Shown: positions 6,965-16,906 of the stretch, one piece after another | Layout: each line of letters begins with the position of its first letter | Position numbering within the stretch: position 1 is the first letter of the stretch | Origin: Bermanella sp034112345 | GTDB taxonomy: Bacteria > Pseudomonadota > Gammaproteobacteria > Pseudomonadales > Oceanobacteraceae | NCBI GenBank assembly: GCA_034112345.1 | Contig: JAWUVN010000064.1 | Location: 1-30,741 of the forward strand | Length of the DNA: 30,741 bases | Direction of reading: 5' to 3' | Made by a program: the position numbers and the translations under genes | The notes under the pieces: model-generated | Seen by the model: only the letters and a program-made list of their open reading frames with translations | Told to the model about the DNA's origin: nothing | Databases searched by the model: none

Positions 6965-7243
6965 AGCTCAACTGAAGTATTTGAACACCTGCATCAGCCT
7001 CGTATGGTTCTGGAGTTATTGCTGGGTTACTTAAAATTCGGTGGGGTTTTAGGGTTAACGATAAAGCTTGTGACAGAGCAAGCACAATTTACGAACTGGC
7101 ATTACAAAAATGATTTAACACATGTGTGTTTTTACATTGAATGCACATTTGAGTGGATAACAGGTAAGTATGACTGAACGCTTACGTTTTCGGGTTGGGA
7201 TCTTATTTTACTAAAAGAAGGCGAAGTAGGTCTTACTTATTAA
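6965..7243 (+). pseudogene. 3' remnant of a class I SAM-dependent methyltransferase gene
   Basis: A frame opening directly after a TAA (6962-6964) reads SSTEVFEHLHQPRMV, then LGYLKFGGVLGLTIKLVTEQ, then FTNWHYKNDLTHVCFY and TFEWI. This is the C-terminal third of a common proteobacterial methyltransferase family (typical blocks: STEVVEHF..P, LLKPGG.LG.MT, NWHYRRDPTHV.FY). A TGA at 7175-7177 interrupts it, yet the same frame continues LTFSGWDLILLKEGE to a TAA at 7241, again fitting the end of the family. The N-terminal SAM-binding half is absent and no usable start is present. I call it a pseudogene with a 5' deletion and an internal stop. Confidence 0.75.
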
Positions 7244-7251
7244 GGTAAGAC
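7230..7251. terminator. Possible bidirectional hairpin between the relic and the Hpt gene
   Basis: GTCTTAC (7230-7236) pairs with GTAAGAC (7245-7251) around an 8-nt loop, between two convergent reading frames. It lacks a T-tract on either side, so termination is uncertain. Confidence 0.3.
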
Positions 7252-7640
7252 TATTCAGTGGGCAGTTCTTTAGCTTCTATTATCGACACCAATAAAGTGG
7301 CCATTGCGTTGACCATGCCGGTCATTTCAGCGTCTAGATCATGGTTGTCTTCTTTCATTTTTGCATCAATGGCCACGCAATAACCGTAAAGCTCATTGGC
7401 AGCTAAGTTGCCTGCTACGCCTTTTAATGCGTGATTGATTTCATGAACGGCGGTCCAGTCTTGGGCATCGTAAGCGGCTTTTAGCTTATTAACGTCTTCA
7501 GTATGCGCGTCTTCAAACATGCCTAATAAGCGCACAAATAATGTTTTTTTACCCCCTAGCTGAGTCATTGCTTTGCTTAGATCTAAGCCGGGAAGTGAAT
7601 TAGGCCAATCTGACACGTTAAGTTCCTTTTTTGTCTTCAT
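7251..7640 (-). CDS. Single-domain histidine phosphotransfer (Hpt) protein
   Basis: This 129-residue cytosolic protein consists of one Hpt four-helix domain. The signature INHALKGVAGNLAANEL holds the phospho-accepting His70, followed by Lys73 and Gly74 as in ArcB/BarA-type Hpt domains (HxLKGxAxNLGA). Such proteins relay phosphate between the receiver domain of a hybrid kinase and a response regulator. No kinase or regulator is adjacent, so partners must be encoded elsewhere. It is divergent from recC. The ATG at 7640 has no obvious Shine-Dalgarno. Family assignment is firm; the pathway is unknown. Confidence 0.88.
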   Translation of the reverse strand: MKTKKELNVSDWPNSLPGLDLSKAMTQLGGKKTLFVRLLGMFEDAHTEDVNKLKAAYDAQDWTAVHEINHALKGVAGNLAANELYGYCVAIDAKMKEDNHDLDAEMTGMVNAMATLLVSIIEAKELPTE

Positions 7641-7715
7641 CTATATGCAGTTTGGATCAGATGAAAGGCTTGTCAAACTTACAGAAGATATTGCCAGAAT
7701 TAAGGGTCTTTATGC

Positions 7716-7744
7716 TTATCAGGCTGCCGCTTTTAAGGTTTAAT
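7716..7744 (+). promoter_or_regulatory. Candidate promoter of recCBD
   Basis: TTATCA (7716-7721), 17 nt spacer, TTTAAT (7739-7744). It would start transcription about 23 nt before the recC ATG. Confidence 0.4.
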
Positions 7745-7773
7745 AGGCGATTGTATTTACCTGTGTTTTTATC

Positions 7774-10700
7774 ATGTTTCATCTATATCAATCTAATAAA
7801 ATAGAAGCCCTATTGGCGCAACTTGTGAAGCTTTTGCTTCAGCAAGAATGTAGCCCATTAAAAAGCCAAACCGTGGTGGTAGAAAATCCAGGTTTAGCCC
7901 ATTGGCTTAAAATGCAAATGGCCCATTCATTGGGCATTGCAGCCAATATTGAATTTCCTATGCCGTCTCGCTTTTTTTGGCAGGTTCAAAGAACAGTGCA
8001 GCCGGAATTAGATGATGAATCAGTGTTCTCAAAAGATACGCTTACGTGGCTAGCCTTAGAGTGCTTAAGTAGCGAACAAATTATTAACCAACCCAGTTTT
8101 GAGTTATTACGATCATATTTAACCGTTTCGGGTACTGAAAACGAATCGTCTGAACAATATAAGGCCGTTAAGCTTTATCAGTTGGCATCCAATATTGCTG
8201 ATTTATATGATCAATATCTGGTATTCAGGCCTGACTGGATTAAAGCGTGGGAAGACAATGACTTCAGAATGGGTGATGAGCCACTGGGAGATCAGATATG
8301 GCAAGGTCAGCTTTGGGTTGAATTGATTAAGTTGGCTAAACAAAAAGGTTTATCAACCCATCATCGCGCAAGCATGCTGCAAGACTTTATGCATGTTTTA
8401 AAAGAGGGTGACAATAAAGGGTCGCTACCCACTGATGTGATATTTTTTGGTTTTTCAACCCTGCCTAAGCATCAAATTGAAACCTTAAGCTTGTTATCGC
8501 AACATATGGATGTGCATGTATTAACCCCGAACCCAAGTATGCATTATTGGGGGGATGTGATGAATGAAACCGTACAGGCCAAATTGCGCATGCGTAATAA
8601 GTCAGTAGAACTAGCGGATGCGGGTAATGATTTATTAGCTTCTTTAGGGACTATGGGAAAAGATTTTCAGCAAATGTTGTTAGACATTGAGCACATTCAA
8701 GAGCAGCCAATGTTCTATGAATCAGAAGGTGATTCATTATTAAGTACCATTCAAAATCAAATACTTACTTTGCAACAAGCAAAAGATTTTAAAACGCCTA
8801 TTGATGTTGCAGATAAAAGCATTCAAGTAGTGGGTTGCCACAGTGCTATGCGAGAAATCGAAGTACTGCATGATCACTTACTAAACTTGTTCTCAAATAC
8901 TAATGTTGAGCCACAAGAAATTGTGGTGATGATTCCTGATGTTGCCAGTTACGCTCCGTATATTGATGCGGTGTTTAACAGTTCAAAAATTCGCATTCCG
9001 TATTCAATTTCAGATAGACCTGTTCAAGCCGAGCATCCATTGCTGGCGGCTTTTATTGCTATCTTAGAGTTGCCCAGTGGTCGGTTTAATTTTAGCGATG
9101 TTATGGGTTTATTGGAAGTACCTTCAATTTATCGAGCTTACGGCATCAGTGAGCACCAGTTACCAAAATTAAAATCCTGGCTATCAGAAGCCGGCATTCG
9201 CTGGGGTTATGATTCTGAGCATAGAAGCAAACAAGGCTTACCAAATTGGGATCAAAATACCTGGGTGTATGGGTTTAAACGCTTATTAATGGGTTATGCG
9301 GTTAACAGTAGTCAACTTGTTTCGGGTATCTCACCGATTCAAAATGTAGAAGGGCTAGACGCTTCGTTACTTGGCCCTGTGATTCAATTTGTCGAACACT
9401 TGCATGATTTTATTGTTTTAAGTGATGGGTTTAATAATGCCAAGACTTGGTCAGAGCAGCTGCACCTTTTTATTCATAAAGTATTTGATATAAGCGATTC
9501 AGAACAAATAGTGATTGAGCACATCTATCAAGTTTTAGAATCGTGGGTGCAAAGCACGCAAAGTGTTTCATTTGATGGGCCATTATCGTTTAGCGTGGTG
9601 GTAGAAGGAATTAAGCAACGATTGCAAAGATCCGGTGGCTCGCAACACTTTATGGTGGGAAAAGTAAATTTTTGTACCTTACTGCCAATGCGAAGTATTC
9701 CCTTTAAAGTGGTTGCGGTATTAGGGTTGAATGATCAGGATTATCCTCGATCGGTTACACCTAACTCTTTAGATCTAATGCGATTCAAGCGACGTATAGG
9801 GGATCGTAGTCGTCGTGATGAGGATCGATATTTATTTTTAGAAGCCATTTTATCGGCCCGTGAATCTTTATGGTTAAGCTATAAAAGCCGAGATCAAAAA
9901 GAGGATAAGCCGATGACACCGTCAGTGGTGCTGGCTGAGTTACTGGATTATTTACAAGAAGGGTTTGAATATCCTGATGGAAAAATGCCGTTAGATTTCT
10001 TGTTTGTGCAGCACCCTTTGCAGCCTTTCAACGAACAATATTATGCTAAAAGTAGCCCGCTTTTCAGTTTTAATAAAGATTGGTTGGCGGCGCACAATTC
10101 TAATCAAACTAGGGCAGTACCGGTGAATGAAAACGAATCAGCTCCTGATCACCAGAATAATCTAGGTGTTGATTATTCTGGAGAGTGTAGCTCTGAAAGC
10201 AGTGTTGAAGTACTGCTAGAAGACTTGATTCAGTTTTATCAAAGCCCTTCTAAATATTATTTAAATAAAAATTTGAATATTAGCTTGTCGCTTTGGGCTG
10301 AATCACAAGAAAACGATGAGCCTTTTGATTTAGATAGTTTGGATCTGTTTAAATTAAAAGAGCGTATTCTTGAAAAAAATAAACGAAACATTATCTCTAA
10401 TCAAAAAAATATAGATCAACCTGTTTCAGGTAATACAGGGTTAGAAGATACTACAAAGGTAACAGTTTCATCTGGTCAGCTTGCTTATGGCGAAATTGGA
10501 GACAAACAATGGCAAGCTTTACAGACATCGGTTGCACCTTTATTGGCACAATGTGAAATGCACATGTTAAACCCAATTTCATCACCTGATGAAGTAAATT
10601 ATGTTTATCGCAGCTTATTTTCTGATATTAATACCGATACTTCTATAAAGCATCAGGCGAATGTGCCAACAGCCGTTTTAGGCTGGGTGAGCAATGTTTT

Positions 10701-11178
10701 TGATGACAAACTGGTGTATGCCATTCCTAGTAATTTAAAAGCTAAGCATGTGATTAAAATATTGATTGAGCATGCTGCGTTATGTGTCATGGGTAAGCGT
10801 TATTCAGCTAAGTTAATTTGTCAGAATGCCATTTTGGATATTCAACCTAAATCGAAAGCAGATGCTATTGAATGGTTAAAACCATTGATTGAATCTTTCA
10901 TACAAGCCAAGCAAGAAGCGATTGCATTATTGCCAGAAACAGCATGGGAATTATTTCGACCTGCGAAAAAAGGCGGTCGTGAATATAACAATTCAAAGCA
11001 TGCTTTTGATGCATTTAATGGTGTGTCGGGGAATTTTGGTAAGGCAGGTGAGAGAGAAGACTTACATGTGATTCGTTGTTTGGGGGACCTATCAGAGATT
11101 CCAGTAGAAACTTTAGCGATGGCCGAATCTATTTATGCTCCATGGGTTGACCTAATGGAGATAACTGGCAATGAATAA
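7774..11178 (+). CDS. recC: Exodeoxyribonuclease V gamma chain (RecC)
   Basis: RecC is the scaffold of the RecBCD helicase-nuclease. It splits the DNA strands and scans the 3' strand for Chi. At 1134 residues it is close to E. coli RecC (about 1122). Conserved blocks in order: FHLYQSNKIEAL at the start, HSLGIAANIEFPMPSRFFW (about 50-70), FFGFSTLPKHQIETL (about 225), LTPNPSMHYWGD, LPMRSIPFKVVAVLGLNDQD (about 640) and DRYLFLEAILSARESLWLSY (about 685). No Walker A is present, as expected of this inactivated helicase-fold subunit. Residues about 775-810 form a poorly conserved polar linker. recC comes first in the operon and overlaps recB by 8 nt. ATG 7774 has no evident Shine-Dalgarno, but its alignment with E. 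coli RecC supports it. Confidence 0.96.
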   Translation: MFHLYQSNKIEALLAQLVKLLLQQECSPLKSQTVVVENPGLAHWLKMQMAHSLGIAANIEFPMPSRFFWQVQRTVQPELDDESVFSKDTLTWLALECLSSEQIINQPSFELLRSYLTVSGTENESSEQYKAVKLYQLASNIADLYDQYLVFRPDWIKAWEDNDFRMGDEPLGDQIWQGQLWVELIKLAKQKGLSTHHRASMLQDFMHVLKEGDNKGSLPTDVIFFGFSTLPKHQIETLSLLSQHMDVHVLTPNPSMHYWGDVMNETVQAKLRMRNKSVELADAGNDLLASLGTMGKDFQQMLLDIEHIQEQPMFYESEGDSLLSTIQNQILTLQQAKDFKTPIDVADKSIQVVGCHSAMREIEVLHDHLLNLFSNTNVEPQEIVVMIPDVASYAPYIDAVFNSSKIRIPYSISDRPVQAEHPLLAAFIAILELPSGRFNFSDVMGLLEVPSIYRAYGISEHQLPKLKSWLSEAGIRWGYDSEHRSKQGLPNWDQNTWVYGFKRLLMGYAVNSSQLVSGISPIQNVEGLDASLLGPVIQFVEHLHDFIVLSDGFNNAKTWSEQLHLFIHKVFDISDSEQIVIEHIYQVLESWVQSTQSVSFDGPLSFSVVVEGIKQRLQRSGGSQHFMVGKVNFCTLLPMRSIPFKVVAVLGLNDQDYPRSVTPNSLDLMRFKRRIGDRSRRDEDRYLFLEAILSARESLWLSYKSRDQKEDKPMTPSVVLAELLDYLQEGFEYPDGKMPLDFLFVQHPLQPFNEQYYAKSSPLFSFNKDWLAAHNSNQTRAVPVNENESAPDHQNNLGVDYSGECSSESSVEVLLEDLIQFYQSPSKYYLNKNLNISLSLWAESQENDEPFDLDSLDLFKLKERILEKNKRNIISNQKNIDQPVSGNTGLEDTTKVTVSSGQLAYGEIGDKQWQALQTSVAPLLAQCEMHMLNPISSPDEVNYVYRSLFSDINTDTSIKHQANVPTAVLGWVSNVFDDKLVYAIPSNLKAKHVIKILIEHAALCVMGKRYSAKLICQNAILDIQPKSKADAIEWLKPLIESFIQAKQEAIALLPETAWELFRPAKKGGREYNNSKHAFDAFNGVSGNFGKAGEREDLHVIRCLGDLSEIPVETLAMAESIYAPWVDLMEITGNE

Positions 11179-14100
11179 TACACAGCCAATGCAATCAGAA
11201 CCTTTAGATGTACATTCATTGCCATTAACAGGTGTGCGCTTAATTGAAGCCAGTGCAGGTACAGGTAAAACCTACACCATAACCAGTTTGTATTTACGTC
11301 TGATTATCGGTCATGAATGTAAAGCATTAAGCCCTGAACAAATTCTAGTGGTTACCTTTACAAAAGCGGCCACAGAAGAGCTACGTGATCGTATACGTAA
11401 ACGTATCAAAATGGCGCTGTCTGAGCTTGATAAACCAGTAAGTTCTGATGTTGTGATTGAATCGATTAGAAACGATCTAACAGCTGAGCAAGTAATCAAT
11501 GCCAAACAACGTTTAAAAGATGCATTACAACTGATGGATCTTGCGGCGATTTATACCATTCATGGTTTTGCACAAAAATTATTGCGTCAATATGCCGTAG
11601 AAGCAAATGTATCAAATGAATTCGAACTGATCATCAATGAAACCGACATATTAGTACAGGCCGTTCAGGATGTTTGGCGTTCATCTGTTTACCCGCTTAC
11701 AGGTGAGACCTTATCGCTGGTATTGAATCAATGGAAGTCTCCTGATGTTTTATTAAAAGACACTCGGAACTTACTGTACAAAAATGTGGAATACCATCTA
11801 GGCCATGATTTTTCTGAGGGTGCTCATGACTATGAAAAGGCGTCAGTACAATACTTCCAGGCGGTGTCTGAATTAAAGCAAGAGTGGGTGGTAAGTTCAG
11901 CCGGTTTTATTAGTGATATAAGAAGTAATAAAGATTTAAATGGTACGTTTGGTAAGGGTCTTGATGCCAAGATTAAAAATGTAGAATTATTTGTATCGGG
12001 TCAAAAAGTTAAGTCAAAAGATCTTGATAACGCACTCAATAGTTTCACAAAACAAGGTTTGCTTAAGTCGGTTAAAAAGAATGGCGAGCCCATAGAACAT
12101 AAATTAAGTGGGGCCTTTCAGCTGGTATGTGATTACCTAGGGCCATATGAAAAAGCTAAGTCACTGGAAATTAGAAAGTGGCGTATCAGTTTTATTAAGA
12201 AGATTAAACAGCGCTTACAATTTTTAAAAGATCAAAAACAACTGGTTGCCACCGATGATTTGTTAAATAAATTGGGATCCGCTTTAGAGCTTCACGATGA
12301 CACGCTACTGGCAGACCCTGTTAGAAATATGTTTCCAGTTGCCATGGTAGATGAGTTTCAGGATACAGATGCGGTGCAGTATCAAGTATTTAGAAAACTG
12401 TACGTGGAGTCCAGTCAAATACCAGCGGACTCAGGTGATAATGATGGGTTGGTTAAATCACAAAAAAACAATTTAGCGTTATTTATGATTGGCGATCCTA
12501 AGCAGGCTATTTATAAATTTCGTGGTGCGGATATATTTACTTATATTCAAGCTAAGCAAGAAGTGACTAAAAGTTACAGTCTTGATACGAACTATCGATC
12601 GTCAGCACCCATGGTTGCCGCAGTGAATACCTTATTCACTCAACACACAACGCCGTTTATATATGATCAGGACATTCCATTTGTGTCGGTGGCTGCAAAA
12701 GATGATGCAGCACGTTTGTGGTTATCAGGTGTGGAAGATAAAGCAGTCTCTTGGCAATATGTGAATACTGAGCAAAGAGAGTTCACTAAAAAAGATGAAG
12801 TGATCGAATGCTTTGCACAAGAATGCGCAGAGCAGGTTGCGCAACTTTTAAGTCACCCAAAAGCTGAATTAAAAGATAAAAATGGCAGTAAAACTGTATT
12901 AGCTAAAGACATGGCGATTTTAGTACGAAGTGGTCGTCAGGCACAGGTGGTTAAAAATGCGTTAAATGAGCGTGGGGTGGGTTGTGTCTATGTGGGGCAG
13001 GACAATGTGTTTGAATCTCACGAAGCACAAGGTTTACTGATGTTAATGCAGGCGGTACATGCATTAAGTGAACGTAAATATCGAAATGCCATTGCCCATC
13101 CTATTTGGCAGTTGTCGTTAACTGAATTAGAAGCCAATTTATTGGATGAAGATTTATGGGAGCAACAACTTGAGCAGCTTTATAAGGCGCATGAAATCTG
13201 GCTAAAGCAGGGCATTATGCCAATGGTGATGTTTTGGATGCATGAACGGGCTTTACCCCAGGCTTGGTTAGATAATGTTAATGGCGAGCGAATATTAACA
13301 AACATGATGCACCTTGCTGAATTACTACAAGATGCGACCAGCGAAGTGCAGGGCATGCAAGGCTTGATGACTTGGTTTGATCAGCAGGTTATGGATTCTT
13401 TATTGGGTGATGGAGAGCAAAAGCAACTGCGTTTAGAAAGTGATGCCAATCTTGTTCAAATTGTCACGATCCATAAGTCAAAGGGTTTGGAATATCCCAT
13501 TGTATTTTTACCTTATTGTTGGAGCGGAACAGAATCAAAAGACGAGGTATTTTATGATCAAGAAAATGAACAACTTCGCTGTGATTTGGCCGATGATTAT
13601 AAGGTACAACGCATTCAAGAAGGGTTGGCTGAAGAAATTAGGTTACTTTATGTGGGCTTAACACGTGCCGCGTCAAAATGTTATTTGGCGATGCCTTCGT
13701 TCACCACTAATAAAAAAGCCTTTAGATTAAATAAAGCCATTAAAGACAGTGCTTTGAATCATCTATTGTTTGAAAGCAACCATTCTGAGACTGATGTGTG
13801 GCAGCACCTATCAGACTTGTGTAACCAGTCTGGTTCTGAGGTGTTTGATATGGCGCCGCTACTTGAGACTTGTACACGAGTGTCGGCAAAAGAGCAGGCT
13901 GAATCATTGGCTGCCATGAACTATACCGGGCACATTAAGCGTGACTGGCAGCTATCTAGTTTTTCATCCTTGGTAAGAGATCATCATGCACCTCAAACAG
14001 CGCGCTTTAATTTAGATGATGAGGTTGCACAAACATCCGATCAGAGCAGTGCTAATGTTGATGCTGCAGCGAGCTCAAATGATGTGGATTTTACAGATGT

Positions 14101-14920
14101 TGAAAACCAATTTACTTTTCCACGCGGCGCCCACGCGGGTAATTTTCTTCATACCTTATTAGAAGAAGTTGATTTTACCTGCCTACCAGATAACTTGGAT
14201 TCGTTAATTACTGACTTGCTCGTTCGATTTGGTATTGATGATAAATGGCTTCAGGTTGTGAAAAATTGGCTGGATGAAATACTCAGTTCACCTCTGAGCC
14301 ATCCTGATTTAAGTTTAAGCCAGCTTAGTGATGATTTAAAACAGGTAGAAATGGAATTTTATTTTCCTATCTCTCGCTTACCTTCTGCTGCTTTTAATAA
14401 TTTGGTGAATCAGCACGCTGTCTTGGAGTGCCCTGTCAGTGATGTAGAGTTTTATACCATTAAAGGCATGATGAAAGGGTTTATTGATTTAACTTTTTGC
14501 TGGAATGATCAGTATTTTATTTTGGATTATAAATCTAATCACCTTGGTAATGACCTTGATTGTTACCAGCAACCTGCTTTACACGAAGCAATGGGCAGTC
14601 ATCGGTACGATATACAATTAATATTGTACACACTGGCTTTGCATCGATTGTTGAAATTACGAATTCCAAATTATGAATATGAGCAGCATATAGGCGGCGG
14701 TTATTATTTATTTTTACGGGGGTTGAATGCCGACAATCATAACGGACAGTTTTTTCATAAGCCCAGTAAAGATTTAATTTTTGCATTAGATGATTTAATC
14801 AGTGGTGAGCAGGAGAGGCAGAAATCGATATCTAGTGTCAGTAAGGATGTTAATACCGATTCTAGTGATAGTAAAATCGACTCATTAAATGAAGATGGGC
14901 AACTGGGGTTCTTAGTATGA
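11171..14920 (+). CDS. recB: Exodeoxyribonuclease V beta chain (RecB)
   Basis: RecB is the 3'-5' SF1A helicase and the only nuclease of RecBCD. The 1249 residues make it somewhat longer than E. coli RecB (1180). Walker A is IEASAGTGKTYT with Lys33; motif II is AMVDEFQDTD; then MIGDPKQAIYKFRGAD, IVTIHKSKGLEYPIVFLPY and LLYVGLTRAASKCYLA. The C-terminal nuclease retains His994, Asp1106, Asp1119 and Lys1121 (IDLTF ... LDYKSN), equivalent to E. coli His956, Asp1067, Asp1080 and Lys1082, with the same 13-residue Asp-Asp spacing, so it should be active. Two Ser/Asp-rich linkers (about 955-980 and 1216-1242) account for the extra length. The protein ends QLGFLV, resembling a beta-clamp-binding peptide. 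Confidence 0.97.
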   Translation: MNNTQPMQSEPLDVHSLPLTGVRLIEASAGTGKTYTITSLYLRLIIGHECKALSPEQILVVTFTKAATEELRDRIRKRIKMALSELDKPVSSDVVIESIRNDLTAEQVINAKQRLKDALQLMDLAAIYTIHGFAQKLLRQYAVEANVSNEFELIINETDILVQAVQDVWRSSVYPLTGETLSLVLNQWKSPDVLLKDTRNLLYKNVEYHLGHDFSEGAHDYEKASVQYFQAVSELKQEWVVSSAGFISDIRSNKDLNGTFGKGLDAKIKNVELFVSGQKVKSKDLDNALNSFTKQGLLKSVKKNGEPIEHKLSGAFQLVCDYLGPYEKAKSLEIRKWRISFIKKIKQRLQFLKDQKQLVATDDLLNKLGSALELHDDTLLADPVRNMFPVAMVDEFQDTDAVQYQVFRKLYVESSQIPADSGDNDGLVKSQKNNLALFMIGDPKQAIYKFRGADIFTYIQAKQEVTKSYSLDTNYRSSAPMVAAVNTLFTQHTTPFIYDQDIPFVSVAAKDDAARLWLSGVEDKAVSWQYVNTEQREFTKKDEVIECFAQECAEQVAQLLSHPKAELKDKNGSKTVLAKDMAILVRSGRQAQVVKNALNERGVGCVYVGQDNVFESHEAQGLLMLMQAVHALSERKYRNAIAHPIWQLSLTELEANLLDEDLWEQQLEQLYKAHEIWLKQGIMPMVMFWMHERALPQAWLDNVNGERILTNMMHLAELLQDATSEVQGMQGLMTWFDQQVMDSLLGDGEQKQLRLESDANLVQIVTIHKSKGLEYPIVFLPYCWSGTESKDEVFYDQENEQLRCDLADDYKVQRIQEGLAEEIRLLYVGLTRAASKCYLAMPSFTTNKKAFRLNKAIKDSALNHLLFESNHSETDVWQHLSDLCNQSGSEVFDMAPLLETCTRVSAKEQAESLAAMNYTGHIKRDWQLSSFSSLVRDHHAPQTARFNLDDEVAQTSDQSSANVDAAASSNDVDFTDVENQFTFPRGAHAGNFLHTLLEEVDFTCLPDNLDSLITDLLVRFGIDDKWLQVVKNWLDEILSSPLSHPDLSLSQLSDDLKQVEMEFYFPISRLPSAAFNNLVNQHAVLECPVSDVEFYTIKGMMKGFIDLTFCWNDQYFILDYKSNHLGNDLDCYQQPALHEAMGSHRYDIQLILYTLALHRLLKLRIPNYEYEQHIGGGYYLFLRGLNADNHNGQFFHKPSKDLIFALDDLISGEQERQKSISSVSKDVNTDSSDSKIDSLNEDGQLGFLV

Positions 14921-16899
14921 ACTTAGATTATCTTTTATCGCGAATCGATCAAAATAAAATTCGCCAATTGGATGTGCAGTTTGCAAAGTTTTTAAGTGAA
15001 TTAGACACTCAGGTTAATAGCGATTCTAACGGTCAATCTGAAAATGTTGGTATTGCAGGGTTTATGGTCAGCCATGAATTGGGTAAGGGTAATGTTTGTT
15101 TAGACTTCTCTGCCTTTAATGAGTATATGTCGCAGTCAGAGCTGCAACAAGTTTTAGAGTGCATTAAGCTCAGTGCTTTAGTGCATATTGCCGAAGGCCC
15201 TAAAAATCCAGGTGACAGCGACTCAATAGAAGCTCCTTTGGTTTTGAAGGGATCGTGCTTATATCTTCAGCGATATTTTGAATATGAAAAAGGATTAGAT
15301 TTAGATATTCGTTGTCGTTTGCAAGCGATGCCTTGGAATGTAGACGATCAGTCAGAACTTATACAGTCACTGTTTAACGTATCACCTGAGCAGGCTCATA
15401 TTGATTGGCAAGCCGTGGCAGCTTATACCGCTGCGAAAAATAGATTCAGTGTGATCAGTGGTGGGCCTGGAACCGGAAAAACCACCACGGTTATTCGATT
15501 ACTTGCATTGATTATTCAGTTATACCAATCTTCATATAAACGCTCGCCTATTATTAAATTGGCTGCTCCTACGGGCAAGGCCGCCATGCGATTAACAGAA
15601 TCCATTGTTGGCGCTAAGCAATCTCTTGATGTGGATTTGAGTATTAAGGATGTTATTCCGCAAAAGGCGGAAACCCTACACCGTTTACTGCAACGTAACT
15701 TGAACGGTGATTTTAAATACAATCAGCACAACCCGTTGCATTTGGATGTTTTGATTGTGGATGAGGCTTCCATGATTGATTTACCTCTGATGTCTAAACT
15801 TGTCAGAGCAATGCCAGAGCATGGGCAGATTATTTTACTAGGGGATAAAGATCAGTTGGCGTCAGTAGAAGCAGGCAGTGTATTGGCTGATATCTGTGAC
15901 AACGAAATCAAGCACGGATACAGTGAAGACTTAAGCCAGAAGCTGAGTAAAATAGTAGGTGGAAATTACTCTGAATTCATAGAAGCACAAGGGGCTCCTA
16001 TCAGAGATCATATTTGCCAATTGCGTAAAAGCTATCGGTTTGATGAAAACAGTGGCATAGGGCATCTGGCCAGAGCCTCTAATGCAGGCGACTACAAAGC
16101 TTGGCAAGCAGCACTAGGTACAACATCGTCTTTTAAGGATATTGCATTTCATGAATTATCAGACGATGCATATAAGGCTGTACTGACTGAAGCCTGTACA
16201 GAAATAATTGGAAATATTAAACAGATTAACCCAAAGGGCATGACGGATGCTCAAGCTTTGAATCTACATAAAGCCTATGGCCGTTATCAGATATTATGTG
16301 CTTTAAAAGAAGGGCCATTAGGGGTTAGTGGTATCAATGAAGAAATTGAAAAGCAGTTAAAAAACAAAGGCATGATTCTAGGTGAGTCACAGTGGTATTT
16401 GGGACGCCCAGTGATTATTTTAGAGAATGATTATGGTTTGAGCCTATATAATGGTGATATTGGTATTTTATTGCCGCAAATAACAGATAATGGTGATGCT
16501 AAGCTTAAGGCAACCTTTATTGGGGCTGATGAAAAAGTGCGCTGGATTCAGCCTTCTAGACTGCCCAAGCATGACACTGTATATGCTATGACAGTGCATA
16601 AAAGCCAAGGGTCAGAGTTTGAACATTGTACCTTTATCTTACCAAACTATGCCGTGCCAATATTAACCAAAGAACTAATATACACGGGCATTACACGAGC
16701 AAAGAAACAGTTAACCTTGCTGGCCGATAATCGGGTATTAAAATCGGCTTTAAAGAAAAAGGTGCAGCGTTCCAGTGGTTTAGGAAATTTATTGTGGCGT
16801 CAAAATAACCAAGAAATTGATGCTGGTTTGAAATCAGAAATAGTAGAAAGAAAATTAGAATCATTACCGGATGATGATTCTCAATTTACGTTATTTTGA
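14917..16899 (+). CDS. recD: Exodeoxyribonuclease V alpha chain (RecD)
   Basis: RecD is the 5'-3' SF1B helicase of RecBCD; it also enables the nuclease and regulates loading of RecA. The 660 residues slightly exceed E. coli RecD (608). Walker A is SGGPGTGKTTT with Lys188; motif Ia is APTGKAAMRL; motif II is VLIVDEASMIDL; motif III is ILLGDKDQLASVEAG; the C-terminal motifs are AMTVHKSQGSEF and LIYTGITRAKKQLTLLA. The start overlaps the recB stop in the ATGA arrangement, implying translational coupling. Residues about 95-108 and about 360-390 look like lineage inserts. The C-terminus ends DDDSQFTLF, a match to the QxxLF form of the sliding-clamp-binding motif. Confidence 0.97.
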   Translation: MNLDYLLSRIDQNKIRQLDVQFAKFLSELDTQVNSDSNGQSENVGIAGFMVSHELGKGNVCLDFSAFNEYMSQSELQQVLECIKLSALVHIAEGPKNPGDSDSIEAPLVLKGSCLYLQRYFEYEKGLDLDIRCRLQAMPWNVDDQSELIQSLFNVSPEQAHIDWQAVAAYTAAKNRFSVISGGPGTGKTTTVIRLLALIIQLYQSSYKRSPIIKLAAPTGKAAMRLTESIVGAKQSLDVDLSIKDVIPQKAETLHRLLQRNLNGDFKYNQHNPLHLDVLIVDEASMIDLPLMSKLVRAMPEHGQIILLGDKDQLASVEAGSVLADICDNEIKHGYSEDLSQKLSKIVGGNYSEFIEAQGAPIRDHICQLRKSYRFDENSGIGHLARASNAGDYKAWQAALGTTSSFKDIAFHELSDDAYKAVLTEACTEIIGNIKQINPKGMTDAQALNLHKAYGRYQILCALKEGPLGVSGINEEIEKQLKNKGMILGESQWYLGRPVIILENDYGLSLYNGDIGILLPQITDNGDAKLKATFIGADEKVRWIQPSRLPKHDTVYAMTVHKSQGSEFEHCTFILPNYAVPILTKELIYTGITRAKKQLTLLADNRVLKSALKKKVQRSSGLGNLLWRQNNQEIDAGLKSEIVERKLESLPDDDSQFTLF

Positions 16900-16906
16900 A
16901 TATTAA

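Noticed and set aside
14535..14786. 83-aa minus-strand frame inside recB
   Set aside because: Shadow of the conserved nuclease domain of recB.
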